Below are positions 26,350-34,957 of a stretch of 64,000 nucleotides of DNA, one piece after another. The translations under genes were made by a program, and so were the position numbers. The notes below the pieces were generated by a model. It saw only the letters and a program-made list of their open reading frames with translations. It was not told the DNA's origin and did not search any database. The stretch covers positions 20,282-84,281 of the forward strand of contig CAZMZD010000006.1 of the NCBI GenBank assembly GCA_964570895.1, read 5' to 3'. Positions within the stretch are counted from its first letter, which is position 1. Each line of letters opens with the position of its first letter. The stretch comes from RGIG1918 sp964570895 (GTDB lineage Bacteria; Cyanobacteriota; Vampirovibrionia; Gastranaerophilales; Gastranaerophilaceae).

Positions 26350-27447
26350 ATGGCAGGGATTGGCATTGTAAAAACTGAATATGTTAAATTTGAAGAACCT
26401 TTAAAGCTTCAATCCGGCAAAGTTTTGCCGGAGCTTGAAATTGCTTATGAAACTTACGGAACTTTAAATGAAAATAAAGATAATGCGCTCCTTGTGCTTC
26501 ATGCCTTAACGGGCGACGCGCACATCGCCGGAAAACACAGCGAGGAAGATAGAAAAACCGGCTGGTGGGATGAAATGGTCGGCCCTGATTGCGCATTCGA
26601 TACAAATAAATTTTTTGTAATATGCTCAAATTGCCTCGGCGGCTGCTCCGGAACGACAGGGCCTGAATCTATTAACCCTGAAACGGGCGAGCCTTACGGG
26701 CTTGATTTTCCTGTTATCACAATTGAAGATATGGTCGAAGTTCAAAAAAAGTTAGTCGACTATCTTGGCGTTAAAAAGCTTATTGTAATTGGCGGTTCGA
26801 TGGGCGGAATGCAGGCGCTTGAATGGTCTGTCAGGTTTCCCGATATGACAAAATCCGTTGTGGTTATTGCAAGCACATCAAAATTAAGCGCTCAAGCAAT
26901 TGGTTTTAATGCGGTTGGCAGAAACGCAATTTTAAACGATGAGAATTTTGCAGGCGGAAAATATTACGGCAAAAAATTGCCTGAAAAAGGGCTCGCAATC
27001 GCGCGTATGGTGGGGCACATCACATATCTTTGCGAAAGCGCAATGCACAAAAAATTTGGACGAGAATTTAAAGATGGCCCAAGCTTCGATTTTGGAGTGG
27101 ATTTCCAAGTTGAAAGCTATTTAGATTATCAAGGGCGGATTTTTGTTGATAGGTTTGACGCGAATAGCTATTTATACATCACAAAAGCGGTTGATTATTA
27201 TGATTTAGGGCAAAAATACGGCTCGCTTGAAGCGGCGTTTGAGCACGCGAAAGCCAAGTTTTTGCTTATGTCTTTCACTTCCGATTGGCTTTTCCCGACA
27301 GAGCAAACAAAAGAAATGCTCTCTGCGCTAATTAAGGCTAAAAAAGATGTTTCGTTTGTGGAACTTGAATCAGGCGCGGGGCATGACGCATTTTTGCTTG
27401 AAACAAAAAATCAAACTAAAATCCTGAAAAGCTTTTTGGCTAATTAG
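26350..27447 (+). CDS. metX: Homoserine O-acyltransferase
   Basis: Alpha/beta-hydrolase-fold enzyme that activates homoserine for methionine synthesis. The 365 residues from ATG 26350 fit MetX. Visible parts are the nucleophile elbow GGSMGGMQALEW, the catalytic Asp in FTSDWLFPT and the His in GAGHDAFLLE, plus the family segment NCLGGCSGTTGP. An upstream TTG at 26290 is in frame, but a TATAAT box at 26335-26340 lies between them, so the mRNA starts only ~3-9 nt before the ATG and is probably leaderless. Acetyl versus succinyl specificity is not decidable by eye. Confidence 0.92.
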   Translation: MAGIGIVKTEYVKFEEPLKLQSGKVLPELEIAYETYGTLNENKDNALLVLHALTGDAHIAGKHSEEDRKTGWWDEMVGPDCAFDTNKFFVICSNCLGGCSGTTGPESINPETGEPYGLDFPVITIEDMVEVQKKLVDYLGVKKLIVIGGSMGGMQALEWSVRFPDMTKSVVVIASTSKLSAQAIGFNAVGRNAILNDENFAGGKYYGKKLPEKGLAIARMVGHITYLCESAMHKKFGREFKDGPSFDFGVDFQVESYLDYQGRIFVDRFDANSYLYITKAVDYYDLGQKYGSLEAAFEHAKAKFLLMSFTSDWLFPTEQTKEMLSALIKAKKDVSFVELESGAGHDAFLLETKNQTKILKSFLAN

Positions 27448-27457
27448 TTTTTATTTG

Positions 27458-27524
27458 TCAGGCATTGCCTGATCTACGGGTTGCGGGCTTATTTTGACGT
27501 AATTAAGGTGCGTATAAACGCACC
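27458..27524. repeat. Composite palindromic repeat (two hairpins)
   Basis: TCAGGCA-T-TGCCTGA at 27458-27472 and GGTGCGT-ATAA-ACGCACC at 27507-27524. The second hairpin is the same unit (inverted loop) as in the foldback element at 17007-17120, and the first corresponds to the GTAGGTCAGGCATTGCC tract near 16643. This is a dispersed intergenic repeat family. Confidence 0.7.
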
Positions 27525-27741
27525 CTACGGCTCTTGTTATTATCAAAACATACATAGAATTTTTCAAAATTTTTATCACTAAACGGAAATTGCGGAGAGG
27601 TTTTGCGGTCACAGCTTGGATTGTAACAGTTAGAGCATATTTTTGTTAAATAGCTATTCGCAAAAGCTCGACTGCGATTTCTGAGATAAAAATTTGAAAA
27701 ATGGCAAGAGCTAAACAAGAGCCGATGTTTCTTTCTTTTTG
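27525..27741. other. Gap between repeats with no convincing gene
   Basis: A 71-codon minus-strand frame (27503-27718) runs through here but starts at TTG with no ribosome site and ends inside the repeat hairpin. I see no RNA gene or terminator in it. Confidence 0.4.
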
Positions 27742-27798
27742 TTTCATTTTTCTTTCTTTGCGTTACGGCGCTTGAGTGTCAAAGAAAGAAAAATGAAA
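27742..27798. repeat. Perfect 19-bp inverted repeat
   Basis: TTTCATTTTTCTTTCTTTG at 27742-27760 is exactly inverted at 27780-27798, with a 19-nt loop. It is strand-asymmetric (pyrimidine/purine). It could be a foldback remnant or a processing hairpin. Confidence 0.75.
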
Positions 27799-27824
27799 GA
27801 ACAAAAAATAAACGCTATGTTGCA

Positions 27825-27860
27825 TTAATTGGCAAGATTCTGAAACAAGTTCAGAATGAC
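27825..27860. repeat. 36-bp palindromic dispersed repeat, copy 3 (reverse)
   Basis: The reverse complement matches the 36-bp units at 16532 and 16717; the stem here is ATTCTGAA/TTCAGAAT. The flanking TGCAACATAGCG block also recurs near 16580-16600. Confidence 0.75.
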
Positions 27861-27879
27861 TTTTTCATTTATATACCCA

Positions 27880-27925
27880 AAAACAAAACAAAAAACGAAA
27901 GACGCACAGCAAAGCCACGCGTCCT
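27880..27925 (-). terminator. Terminator region after flagellin
   Basis: On the minus strand GACGC...GCGTC (stem arms 27901-27905 and 27919-27923, extended by a partly paired GAAGG/CTTTC shoulder) is followed by CGTTTTTTGTTTTGTTTTT. It lies ~135 nt after the flagellin stop. Confidence 0.5.
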
Positions 27926-28058
27926 TCTTTTGGGAGAGAGTTCTCTATATTTCAGCTTAAAATATCGCACGTTGCCACAGGGGGCACAGAAGTGGCACCA
28001 CAAGACATAATAAGCTCAAGTATGCAAGTAAGTAGTTTGTTTATCCAATTAATTGGGA

Positions 28059-28991
28059 TTAGCCGATTAACTGAATTGCAAGTGATGGTAATTGGTTAGC
28101 TTGAGCCAACACCGCAGTTGCAGTTTGTTCAAGAATTTGGTATTTCACCATATCTGAGCTTGCTTCCGCAATATCAACATCGGTAATTCTTGATTTCGCT
28201 GTTTCAAGGTTTTCTACGGTTGTCGCCAAGTTGTCATAGGTCGCATCCATACGGTTTGTATAGGCACCTAATAAACCTCTTGCACTTGATATTGTGTTAA
28301 TTGAGTATTGGACATCTTCCATATATTTACGGAATGCGTCGCCAAATGCTGCGTCAGCTGAGCCAACATAAGCTTCAATTGCTGCTTCATCGCCAAATTT
28401 ATCACTGTTTGGATCTAAACAATCAGGCAGTTTCAAGCCTATGCCACCTGCGTCAACTGTTGTTTTACCTAAAGCAGACAAGTTACAATCTGTTAATGAT
28501 TTTTTGACATCGATTGTGTTTGTTTCTTTATCTGTTCCTGCGCCGATTTGGATAATTACTTGTTCCAATTCGCCGTCAAGAAGGTTTCGACCGTTGTAGT
28601 TTACACTGTTCGCTGTGTTTTCGATGTCGATTAATCTTTGATCAATTTCAACCATAATTGATCTACGAGCTTCTAAATCGTTGATATCAGAAGCGCCTTG
28701 AACCAACAGTTCGTTGATTCTTTGTAAGTGGTCGCCTACGGTAATCATACCGCCTTCTGCGATTTGCACGAAGTTTTTACCATCTTCGATGTTGTCCATC
28801 GCTTTGTTTGAACCACTAATTTGGAATTTAAGTCTTTCGGCGATTGCAAGACCTGCAGCGTCATCTCCGGCAACATTAATTCTGTAACCTGTAGAAAGCT
28901 GGGTCATCGCCTTTTCTAAACTTTTAACGTTTGAGTTAAGCCTATTCTGGGCGATTAACGCAGAAACGTTAGTGTTTACACGGATTGCCAT
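28059..28991 (-). CDS. fliC: Flagellin
   Basis: The 310-residue filament protein has a textbook N-terminus (MAIRVNTNVSALIAQNRL, later LSTGYRINVAGDDAAGLAI) and C-terminus (ENLETAKSRITDVDIAEASS, QTATAVLAQANQLPSLAIQL). The variable middle is short (~residues 165-220), so it forms mainly the D0/D1 rod. Its ~107-nt leader starts at a sigma-28-like promoter and contains a hairpin that can mask the AGGAGAG ribosome site. The gene is monocistronic, between a repeat patch and the helicase/HNH operon. It is polymerised on the cell surface after export through the flagellar channel. Confidence 0.97.
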   Translation of the reverse strand: MAIRVNTNVSALIAQNRLNSNVKSLEKAMTQLSTGYRINVAGDDAAGLAIAERLKFQISGSNKAMDNIEDGKNFVQIAEGGMITVGDHLQRINELLVQGASDINDLEARRSIMVEIDQRLIDIENTANSVNYNGRNLLDGELEQVIIQIGAGTDKETNTIDVKKSLTDCNLSALGKTTVDAGGIGLKLPDCLDPNSDKFGDEAAIEAYVGSADAAFGDAFRKYMEDVQYSINTISSARGLLGAYTNRMDATYDNLATTVENLETAKSRITDVDIAEASSDMVKYQILEQTATAVLAQANQLPSLAIQLIG

Positions 28992-28999
28992 TTTTCTCT

Positions 29000-29028
29000 C
29001 TCCTGTTTCTTATTTTTACTTACAGGAG
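29000..29028 (-). promoter_or_regulatory. Leader hairpin that can sequester the flagellin ribosome-binding site
   Basis: In the mRNA, CUCCUGU (29028-29022) can pair exactly with ACAGGAG (29006-29000), and the second arm is the Shine-Dalgarno sequence. The stem is 7 bp with a 15-nt loop. ACAGGAG also resembles a CsrA recognition core. Confidence 0.5.
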
Positions 29029-29105
29029 GTATAACGAAATTATCTTTTACAACTTTAGTTATAAAAAAACCAACCTAAGTTGTAGAAAACGGGCAAAACC
29101 CTGTC

Positions 29106-29132
29106 ATAGCGGCGTTTTTCAAGCTGTAATTA
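29106..29132 (-). promoter_or_regulatory. Putative sigma-28 promoter of flagellin
   Basis: Minus strand TAAT-N15-GCCGCTAT (+ strand ATAGCGGC at 29106-29113, ATTA at 29129-29132). Exact N15 spacing; 3/4 and 6/8 consensus matches. Confidence 0.6.
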
Positions 29133-29184
29133 AACTTGAAGAATATCCTCCATATGGTGTAGAAAATGGGAAATTTTGTGTAAT

Positions 29185-31566
29185 TTAAGGGGTGTTTGAG
29201 CCATTTTCAGCACTTAAATTTGCAAGCCTTCTTTTTTCATTTTGAAGCTTACTTAAATTTTGAGCCATGTTAGAAATTTCATATTCAAGAGCAGATATTG
29301 TGTCATCTATGTTCAAATTTGCAAGCATATCTTTTGTGGTTTGTTCTTCAGTTTTTAATTCTTCAAGCTTTTCTCTTGTGTTGTTTTTCAAAATATTGGC
29401 TTCTGCTTGTTCTATTTGTTGTTGCAATTTAGTTATTTGTTTATCTAAATTAGCACCGGACCCAGCAGCAGATTTTGCTTGTTTAATTTGTGCCTGAAGC
29501 TCTTTTCTTTTATCTTGCAAGGATAAAAGCTTAATTTCAGGGTTCAAATTCATCTCTGCAATTTTTGCTTCAACTGAACTTAGGGCTTCAGAGAGAACAA
29601 AATCATATTTGCTTGCATTATTGCTTGAAACGTTTGAAGCTTGGAATTTCTTAAACATTGTTTTCATTTTGGCAAGTTTATCAGTTAATTCCTTATACTT
29701 TGTGACATTCTTTTTATCTGAAATTGAAATGTTGCCAAAGTTTTTCACAATGTCGTCGTTTAAGCGGATAATGCCGGACATAAGTGTTTCTTCGTATTCT
29801 TTTGTTTCTTTTGTTTTTTGAACGCATTCTTCGCTTTGCAAACGGCGGATCTTATCTGCCTTATCTTTTAGTTCAGAATATTGCCTCAAGCTTTCTGCGC
29901 TCATGCGTGCTGAAGGTTTTGTTTTTGAAAGCTCTGCAATTTCACGGTCAAGCGCTTCAAGCTCGCATGTGAGGTCTTGGGCAGTTGTTGTGTTTTTTTG
30001 CGCCTCCGCTTTTTTATCAAACAAACTTTGAAGGCGAAGTTTTAAAGTGTCTAAATTTTCAACCTCTGCTTCAAGTTTAACAATTTCAGAAGCGATAGTT
30101 TCCGGCATTCTGATTGATTTTTTCGAGCTTTCAATTTCTTCATTTAAAGATTTTATCTGTGCGTGGCATTTTATTTCTTCTTCTTTTGCAATATTTGCGC
30201 GAGCAGTAAGCTCAGAGTCGCGCTCTGCTTCAATAGCAAGCTGTCTGCTTTTCATTCTTTTTGGAATTTCTTCAAGACGCTCTTTTTTCTTGGCACGTCT
30301 ATCTTGTTGAGTCTTAATTTCTGAATATTCTTTTCTTAACCTTTTGACAGCTTGTTTTAAACCCGATAAAGTTTCTTCTTGAGAAGATAATTTTTTATAT
30401 GCGTTAAATGTAGTGTCTTGTTCGTATTGCTCTGATTTAGCTTTTAATTCATCTAATTTATTTCTTTTTGCTTCAAGCGATTTTTCCAATTTCAAAATTC
30501 TTGCGTTAATTCTTTTTTCGACATTTTCTTTGGGAGCTTCTTCTTCCACGTCAAATTTTTTCTTTTCTCTTGCAACTTCTTCACCAAGCTCTTTGGAAAA
30601 TGTTTCTAAAATTTCTTTTGGGTAAGTTGCATATTCTTCACCTAATTCACCGGTTTGTATTTTTGCTTCAACCTCTTGCAAGTATTTATCAAAATTCACT
30701 TTGAAATTAGGTCTTTGCATAATCCATTCGGAATATGGCATATTTGAGCGCCTAGAATTGCAGTCTGCGCACATTACTATATAGTTTGAAGTGTCGTTCG
30801 CGCCGCCTTTTGAAGCTGGGGTGACATGCTCTGTGGAGGCAAGAGCGCCGGAGAATAATCTGCGCGCAATGTCTTCATTTGATTTTTTTGAAAACGAAGC
30901 ATAAAAAGCACTTTCAGAGTTTGATGAAGCAGGGATTTTCTCAGCCATCTCAACTAAAAAATTCGCTTCTTCCCCTTGCTCTTCAGGGGGAATCAACCCT
31001 TTTAATTTTTCAATAAAATCTTGTCTTCTAAAATATTTTTCGTTTTCATAATCAGGATTTGCGATTAATTCTTTTTGCTCTTTAATAAATTTCTTTATAT
31101 TATCTTTTGTTTCTTGTTTAAAATTCTTAGAATTTCTCTCAACTGAATCAAGCACTTTGACTTGTGCGTCCACAAGCTCGGACATGTATTTTGAGCTTAA
31201 AGACCTCATGATGGCTTTTAAATCTTTGTTTTTGTCGCTAAGTGCTTCAAAGATTATGTTTTTAATTATTTTATTTTCAATCGCACGGTAGTATGAAGAT
31301 TTTTGCTGAAGTTCATAAACAAGCTCCGGCCCTTTTAAATCTTTCATTTTTCTCACGTACGTATCAAGTTGCTTTGTTTGTATTGTTTTTTCGCCACACG
31401 AAGCGCAAGGCATTGCATAAATGTTTCTCGGTGCAAAACTGTCTTTTGAGCAAGCAAAACCCGTGAATGAAAATGGGTTTGAGAAATTATTTCCATAGCT
31501 TTTAACGCCTTGTTGTTTAGGCTTAGGCTGTTTAAAACTATAAAAATTTATTGGTTTTATTATCAT
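29185..31566 (-). CDS. HNH-endonuclease-like protein with long C-terminal coiled coil
   Basis: The 793 residues start with MIIKPINFYSF and a PFSFTGFACS motif (31-40). C54-x2-C57 and a helical insert follow. Then comes an HNH-type core with H247 (TEHVTPASKGG), N261 (NDTSNYIVM), C266-x2-C269 and N270 (CADCNSRRSN). The two CxxC pairs would hold the structural zinc, with the first pair displaced ~190 residues upstream. From ~345 to the end it is charged coiled coil. Its ATG overlaps the stop of the helicase gene (TAATG), so both are made together. Function unknown: a DNA or RNA nuclease acting with the helicase is the simplest guess. Confidence 0.72.
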   Translation of the reverse strand: MIIKPINFYSFKQPKPKQQGVKSYGNNFSNPFSFTGFACSKDSFAPRNIYAMPCASCGEKTIQTKQLDTYVRKMKDLKGPELVYELQQKSSYYRAIENKIIKNIIFEALSDKNKDLKAIMRSLSSKYMSELVDAQVKVLDSVERNSKNFKQETKDNIKKFIKEQKELIANPDYENEKYFRRQDFIEKLKGLIPPEEQGEEANFLVEMAEKIPASSNSESAFYASFSKKSNEDIARRLFSGALASTEHVTPASKGGANDTSNYIVMCADCNSRRSNMPYSEWIMQRPNFKVNFDKYLQEVEAKIQTGELGEEYATYPKEILETFSKELGEEVAREKKKFDVEEEAPKENVEKRINARILKLEKSLEAKRNKLDELKAKSEQYEQDTTFNAYKKLSSQEETLSGLKQAVKRLRKEYSEIKTQQDRRAKKKERLEEIPKRMKSRQLAIEAERDSELTARANIAKEEEIKCHAQIKSLNEEIESSKKSIRMPETIASEIVKLEAEVENLDTLKLRLQSLFDKKAEAQKNTTTAQDLTCELEALDREIAELSKTKPSARMSAESLRQYSELKDKADKIRRLQSEECVQKTKETKEYEETLMSGIIRLNDDIVKNFGNISISDKKNVTKYKELTDKLAKMKTMFKKFQASNVSSNNASKYDFVLSEALSSVEAKIAEMNLNPEIKLLSLQDKRKELQAQIKQAKSAAGSGANLDKQITKLQQQIEQAEANILKNNTREKLEELKTEEQTTKDMLANLNIDDTISALEYEISNMAQNLSKLQNEKRRLANLSAENGSNTP

Positions 31567-34187
31567 TATGCTACCGAGGTGCCATCATACAATGGCGGTT
31601 TTTTAAGTTTTTCTACCGCTTCTTGCGCTGTGCATATTAAATATTCATAATAATATTTATCGTCATCATTTGTTGAGTTTTCAAGCGCATATTCTGAAAT
31701 GTTTATAATTTGTTTCAAAACATCGACTGATTGGCTCAAAACAGAATAAACATCGCCTTCAAAAATGTGTTTGAACGGGTTATATCTAAAGCCCAAATAT
31801 TCTTTTTCATTTTTTCTGACAGTTGGGTCTTTCAAGATATTTTTAAAGTTGTTTGCAGAATTGTCATTATATTCAGTTTGGTTGAGCCAAGAATATGCAA
31901 TGTAGCTTGAGAAAATATCTATGTCGTTTGTTTCGTCTGCAATTCTATTTTCTTTTTCAGCTCTTTGCAATCTTTCGCATAAATCTTCTGCATCACACAA
32001 AGTGTCTAGAATGTCATATTTGCCTTCTTCTTCGCAATAATAAACAAACAAGTCATTTATTAATTTCTTTGTTTCTTCATTTTCAAAGTTTACGCCTGAA
32101 TCAATAAGCCCAGCGGCAAACGCAGCAAGCTCAGACGGGCTCAACCTGCCAAGTTTTTTATCTGCAATCATTTTCACAAGCACAAGTTCATTGTAGCCGT
32201 GTGCTTTTGTGAGCAAATTGCCCATAGGAGTAGTTTTATAGCCCCTTGGCGTTTTTTCAAGGAACTTGAATTTTTCAAGCACATGCTCATATTTGTTAAT
32301 TTTATTATTTAAGCGATTTTTTGATTTTATCGGGTTTGCTTTTTGCGCTTGATACATATACAAAGACTTGTCTAGAAGATAATCTAAGCCTTCTTTATCG
32401 TCGCTTTGCATATAATATGAAGCAAGGAAATTATAGCTTGTTGAATATTTACTTGTTATCGCATTTGGATTTGAGAAAATATATTTCTTCGCAATTTCTT
32501 TATCACTGTTTGATAAGTTATAAAGAATAACGTCGCCGATTTTATCTATACCGCGGCGCCCAGCGCGACCTGACATTTGTTGGAATTCGTTAACTGTTAT
32601 TGGAGAATAGCCATCAAGCGCTTTGTCGTCCGGCTTATCCAATTGCGTGATTACAACTGACCTAGCAGGCATATTAATACCTGCAGATAATGTGCTCGTT
32701 GCAAACACAACTTTTAACAATTTTTTAGAGAACAACTCTTCAACAAGTTTCTTGTATCCAGGCATTAACCCCGCATGGTGCGAAGCAATACCTGACATAA
32801 GATCGTGTTCATTAAAATGTTTTCCTAAGTATACATTTTTTTCTTTATATTCATGGATAATTTTTTGAATTTGCTCTTTTTCCTCTGGAGTTGTGAGGTT
32901 AAGACCTTCGTCAATAAGATTTTTTACATTCATATCGCAAGCATTTCTTGAAAACTTAAATATGATTGCAGGAAGTTTTCTCGCGTCGTCTAAATCATGA
33001 ATTAGAGTTTTGAAGTCTTCTTGAGGCCTTTTTTGATTTTTAGAAGATAGTACATTGCGGTTTAATTCGCGAGAATCGTGGTCTAAAAGAAGTTGGGTCA
33101 CTTCGCGCGCAACATGTTCTTTAAGTGCGAATTGTTCTTGAATTGTTTTTGAAAAATCAGTGTGTTTAACATGTTCTTCTTCAAACAATGAGAACAGTTT
33201 TTCTTGTGCTTCAGCAGATGTTATATCATTTTTATCCGCCAAAATTTCAATCGCACGTTTTTCTTTATCCGTGAAAGCACCTTCTTGCGCTCTTTCTTTC
33301 ATTGAGGCAATATTTATGCTGCCCTTGACTATTTCTTTGAAAGGCTCTTTTTCACCTTTGGCATATTCTTGGAACACAAGCGGAACAAACCTTTCTTTGT
33401 GGCTTGCTTCAATCAAATTTGTTTTCTTTTTTGTAATTGAATCAATCCAAGAAGAAAATTCTTGCGCGTTGCCGACTGTTGCGCTCAATGGCAAAATTTG
33501 CATATTTTGAGGAGTGAACACAATTGATTCTTCCCAAATTTTTCCTCTTTCATGTTCATCTATATAGTGCGCTTCGTCAAACACAACTGTGTTTACATCT
33601 TTAAAACGGCTTTTTGTAGGGTCTGAAAATTCATTCAGCGCCATGTTTCTATATATTTCAGTTGTCATAATGAGAACCGGCGCGTCTTTTTTAAGTTTAA
33701 TGTCCCCTGTTAAAAGACCGACATTTTCTTCGCCATATATTTTGCAAAATTCTCTGTATTTATCGTTTGATAAGGCTTTTAGAGGGGTTGTGTAATATGT
33801 TTTTTTGCCTTCTTTTAAATTTTTTGTAATTACATAATTTGCAATTGCTGTTTTGCCAACACCTGTTGGAGCGATACAAACTGTGTTGTCACCATCGTAT
33901 AAGCTTTTTGCCGAGCGAAGCTGCGTGTCATCCGGCATAGCTTGGAATTTTCTGCCTTTAGAGTCTTCTAAAATCGGCAATTGGAAATAATTTTGTTCGA
34001 TTGTTTCATCAAAACTAGGCTCTGGCGCGCCTTTAAACAAAATTTGCTGATAATAACTTGCAGGATAGCTTGTTATTTGCGAATTTTGCACGTTTTGTGA
34101 GCTTTGTTTAATGGGGTTTGAAGAATTGTTCGTTAGTTTTGAAACGCCTGTAAACGGCTTAAAATTAGTTACTTTGTTTATCAACAT
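31566..34187 (-). CDS. SKI2/MTR4-like DExH-box helicase
   Basis: The 873-residue superfamily-2 helicase has Walker A APTGVGKTAIANY (~106-118), TTPLKALSNDK (motif Ia), VVFDEAHYIDEHERG (DEAH at 204-207, motif II with the SKI2-type tail), LPLSATVGN (III), SASHHAGLMPGYK and ATSTLSAGINMPAR (IV-V), and MSGRAGRRGID (VI). The end holds ratchet-like helices. It is closest to the SKI2/HelY group of RNA helicases. An ~85-residue N-terminal tail contains two FxG motifs (FTG at 12-14, FKG at 51-53) not known from that family. It is co-translated with the HNH gene downstream. Confidence 0.85.
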   Translation of the reverse strand: MLINKVTNFKPFTGVSKLTNNSSNPIKQSSQNVQNSQITSYPASYYQQILFKGAPEPSFDETIEQNYFQLPILEDSKGRKFQAMPDDTQLRSAKSLYDGDNTVCIAPTGVGKTAIANYVITKNLKEGKKTYYTTPLKALSNDKYREFCKIYGEENVGLLTGDIKLKKDAPVLIMTTEIYRNMALNEFSDPTKSRFKDVNTVVFDEAHYIDEHERGKIWEESIVFTPQNMQILPLSATVGNAQEFSSWIDSITKKKTNLIEASHKERFVPLVFQEYAKGEKEPFKEIVKGSINIASMKERAQEGAFTDKEKRAIEILADKNDITSAEAQEKLFSLFEEEHVKHTDFSKTIQEQFALKEHVAREVTQLLLDHDSRELNRNVLSSKNQKRPQEDFKTLIHDLDDARKLPAIIFKFSRNACDMNVKNLIDEGLNLTTPEEKEQIQKIIHEYKEKNVYLGKHFNEHDLMSGIASHHAGLMPGYKKLVEELFSKKLLKVVFATSTLSAGINMPARSVVITQLDKPDDKALDGYSPITVNEFQQMSGRAGRRGIDKIGDVILYNLSNSDKEIAKKYIFSNPNAITSKYSTSYNFLASYYMQSDDKEGLDYLLDKSLYMYQAQKANPIKSKNRLNNKINKYEHVLEKFKFLEKTPRGYKTTPMGNLLTKAHGYNELVLVKMIADKKLGRLSPSELAAFAAGLIDSGVNFENEETKKLINDLFVYYCEEEGKYDILDTLCDAEDLCERLQRAEKENRIADETNDIDIFSSYIAYSWLNQTEYNDNSANNFKNILKDPTVRKNEKEYLGFRYNPFKHIFEGDVYSVLSQSVDVLKQIINISEYALENSTNDDDKYYYEYLICTAQEAVEKLKKPPLYDGTSVA

Positions 34188-34278
34188 ACAAATACCTATA
34201 TTAGTATATGTATGTATAAATCATGAATAACTTTTTTTTGAACATGTAAAAAGGAAAATCGAAACATTCCTTAATATA

Positions 34279-34923
34279 TTATTTTATAATTTGCATTATT
34301 TCTTCAAGATTTTTCTTTGGCGCGCGCCCTGATGGAACATCAGCAGGCTTGCCCACTGCTAAAAGTGAAACGATTTTATCATCGTCCGCTAAATTTAAAA
34401 TTTTCTTAAACGCACTGCATGCAAGAACAGGAGCCACCATCCAGCAAGAACCGAGCCCTAGAGCATGCGCCGTAAGCGCCATATTTTCAACCGCACCACC
34501 CATGCTTAAAAGTTGCGAATCGGGGCGCATTAGGGAAATTTCCTCTGACGAATATTTTGCATTTTCTAAAACATTATCAAGAAAAGCAGGGTATTTTGTT
34601 TCAACAACCGCAATTAAAAGAGGTGCTTGGGTAAAAAATGTTGAGTGTGCGCGGAAGCGGTTTACACCGTCTTTTTCTTCTTGTTTATCAAGTTTAGACA
34701 CAATTTCATCGTATTTTTCAAGCACGGCATTTGCCATCTTTTGCTTAACATCATTATTTAAAATTGCAACAAATTTCCAATTTTGAGCATTCACCGCAGA
34801 AGGCGCAAGACGGGCAGAGTCAATTATTTCTTTAATTTCATCATCGGTTGGAATGTAGTCTGTATATTTTCTTACAGTTTTTCTATTTTTTATAACCTCG
34901 AAAAAATTAACTCCGTCCTTCAT
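34279..34923 (-). CDS. Nitroreductase-family FMN oxidoreductase
   Basis: The 214 residues show FMN-binding RKTVRKYTD near the start, DSARLAPSAVNAQNWKFVA, then the central GGAVENMALTAHALGLGSCWM and the C-terminal GKPADVPSGRAPK phosphate-contact region. Members reduce nitro compounds, quinones or flavins with NAD(P)H; the substrate is not predictable. It stands alone, divergent from the VWA-domain gene with a 34-bp gap. Confidence 0.88.
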   Translation of the reverse strand: MKDGVNFFEVIKNRKTVRKYTDYIPTDDEIKEIIDSARLAPSAVNAQNWKFVAILNNDVKQKMANAVLEKYDEIVSKLDKQEEKDGVNRFRAHSTFFTQAPLLIAVVETKYPAFLDNVLENAKYSSEEISLMRPDSQLLSMGGAVENMALTAHALGLGSCWMVAPVLACSAFKKILNLADDDKIVSLLAVGKPADVPSGRAPKKNLEEIMQIIK

Positions 34924-34957
34924 ATTAAACTCCTTAATTTATGCTAAAATTATTTGT

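Noticed and set aside
27503..27718. 71-codon minus-strand frame with several cysteines
   Set aside because: TTG start, no ribosome site, and its end is built from the dispersed hairpin repeat; more likely chance reading of repeat DNA.
27721..27726. GCCGAT as another sigma-28 -10 element
   Set aside because: The TAAA upstream is at the wrong spacing (6 nt) and no start or transcript end follows sensibly.
29036..29060. Alternative flagellin promoter TAAA-N15-TTCGTTAT on the minus strand
   Set aside because: Only four of eight -10 bases match, while the site at 29106-29132 matches better with the same spacing.
28985..29188. 67-codon plus-strand frame upstream of flagellin
   Set aside because: It lies antisense across the flagellin leader, promoter and ribosome site and has no ribosome site of its own.
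29185..30560. Long coiled coil suggesting an SMC/RecN-type ATPase
   Set aside because: No Walker A, signature or Walker B motif occurs; the N-terminal part is HNH-like.
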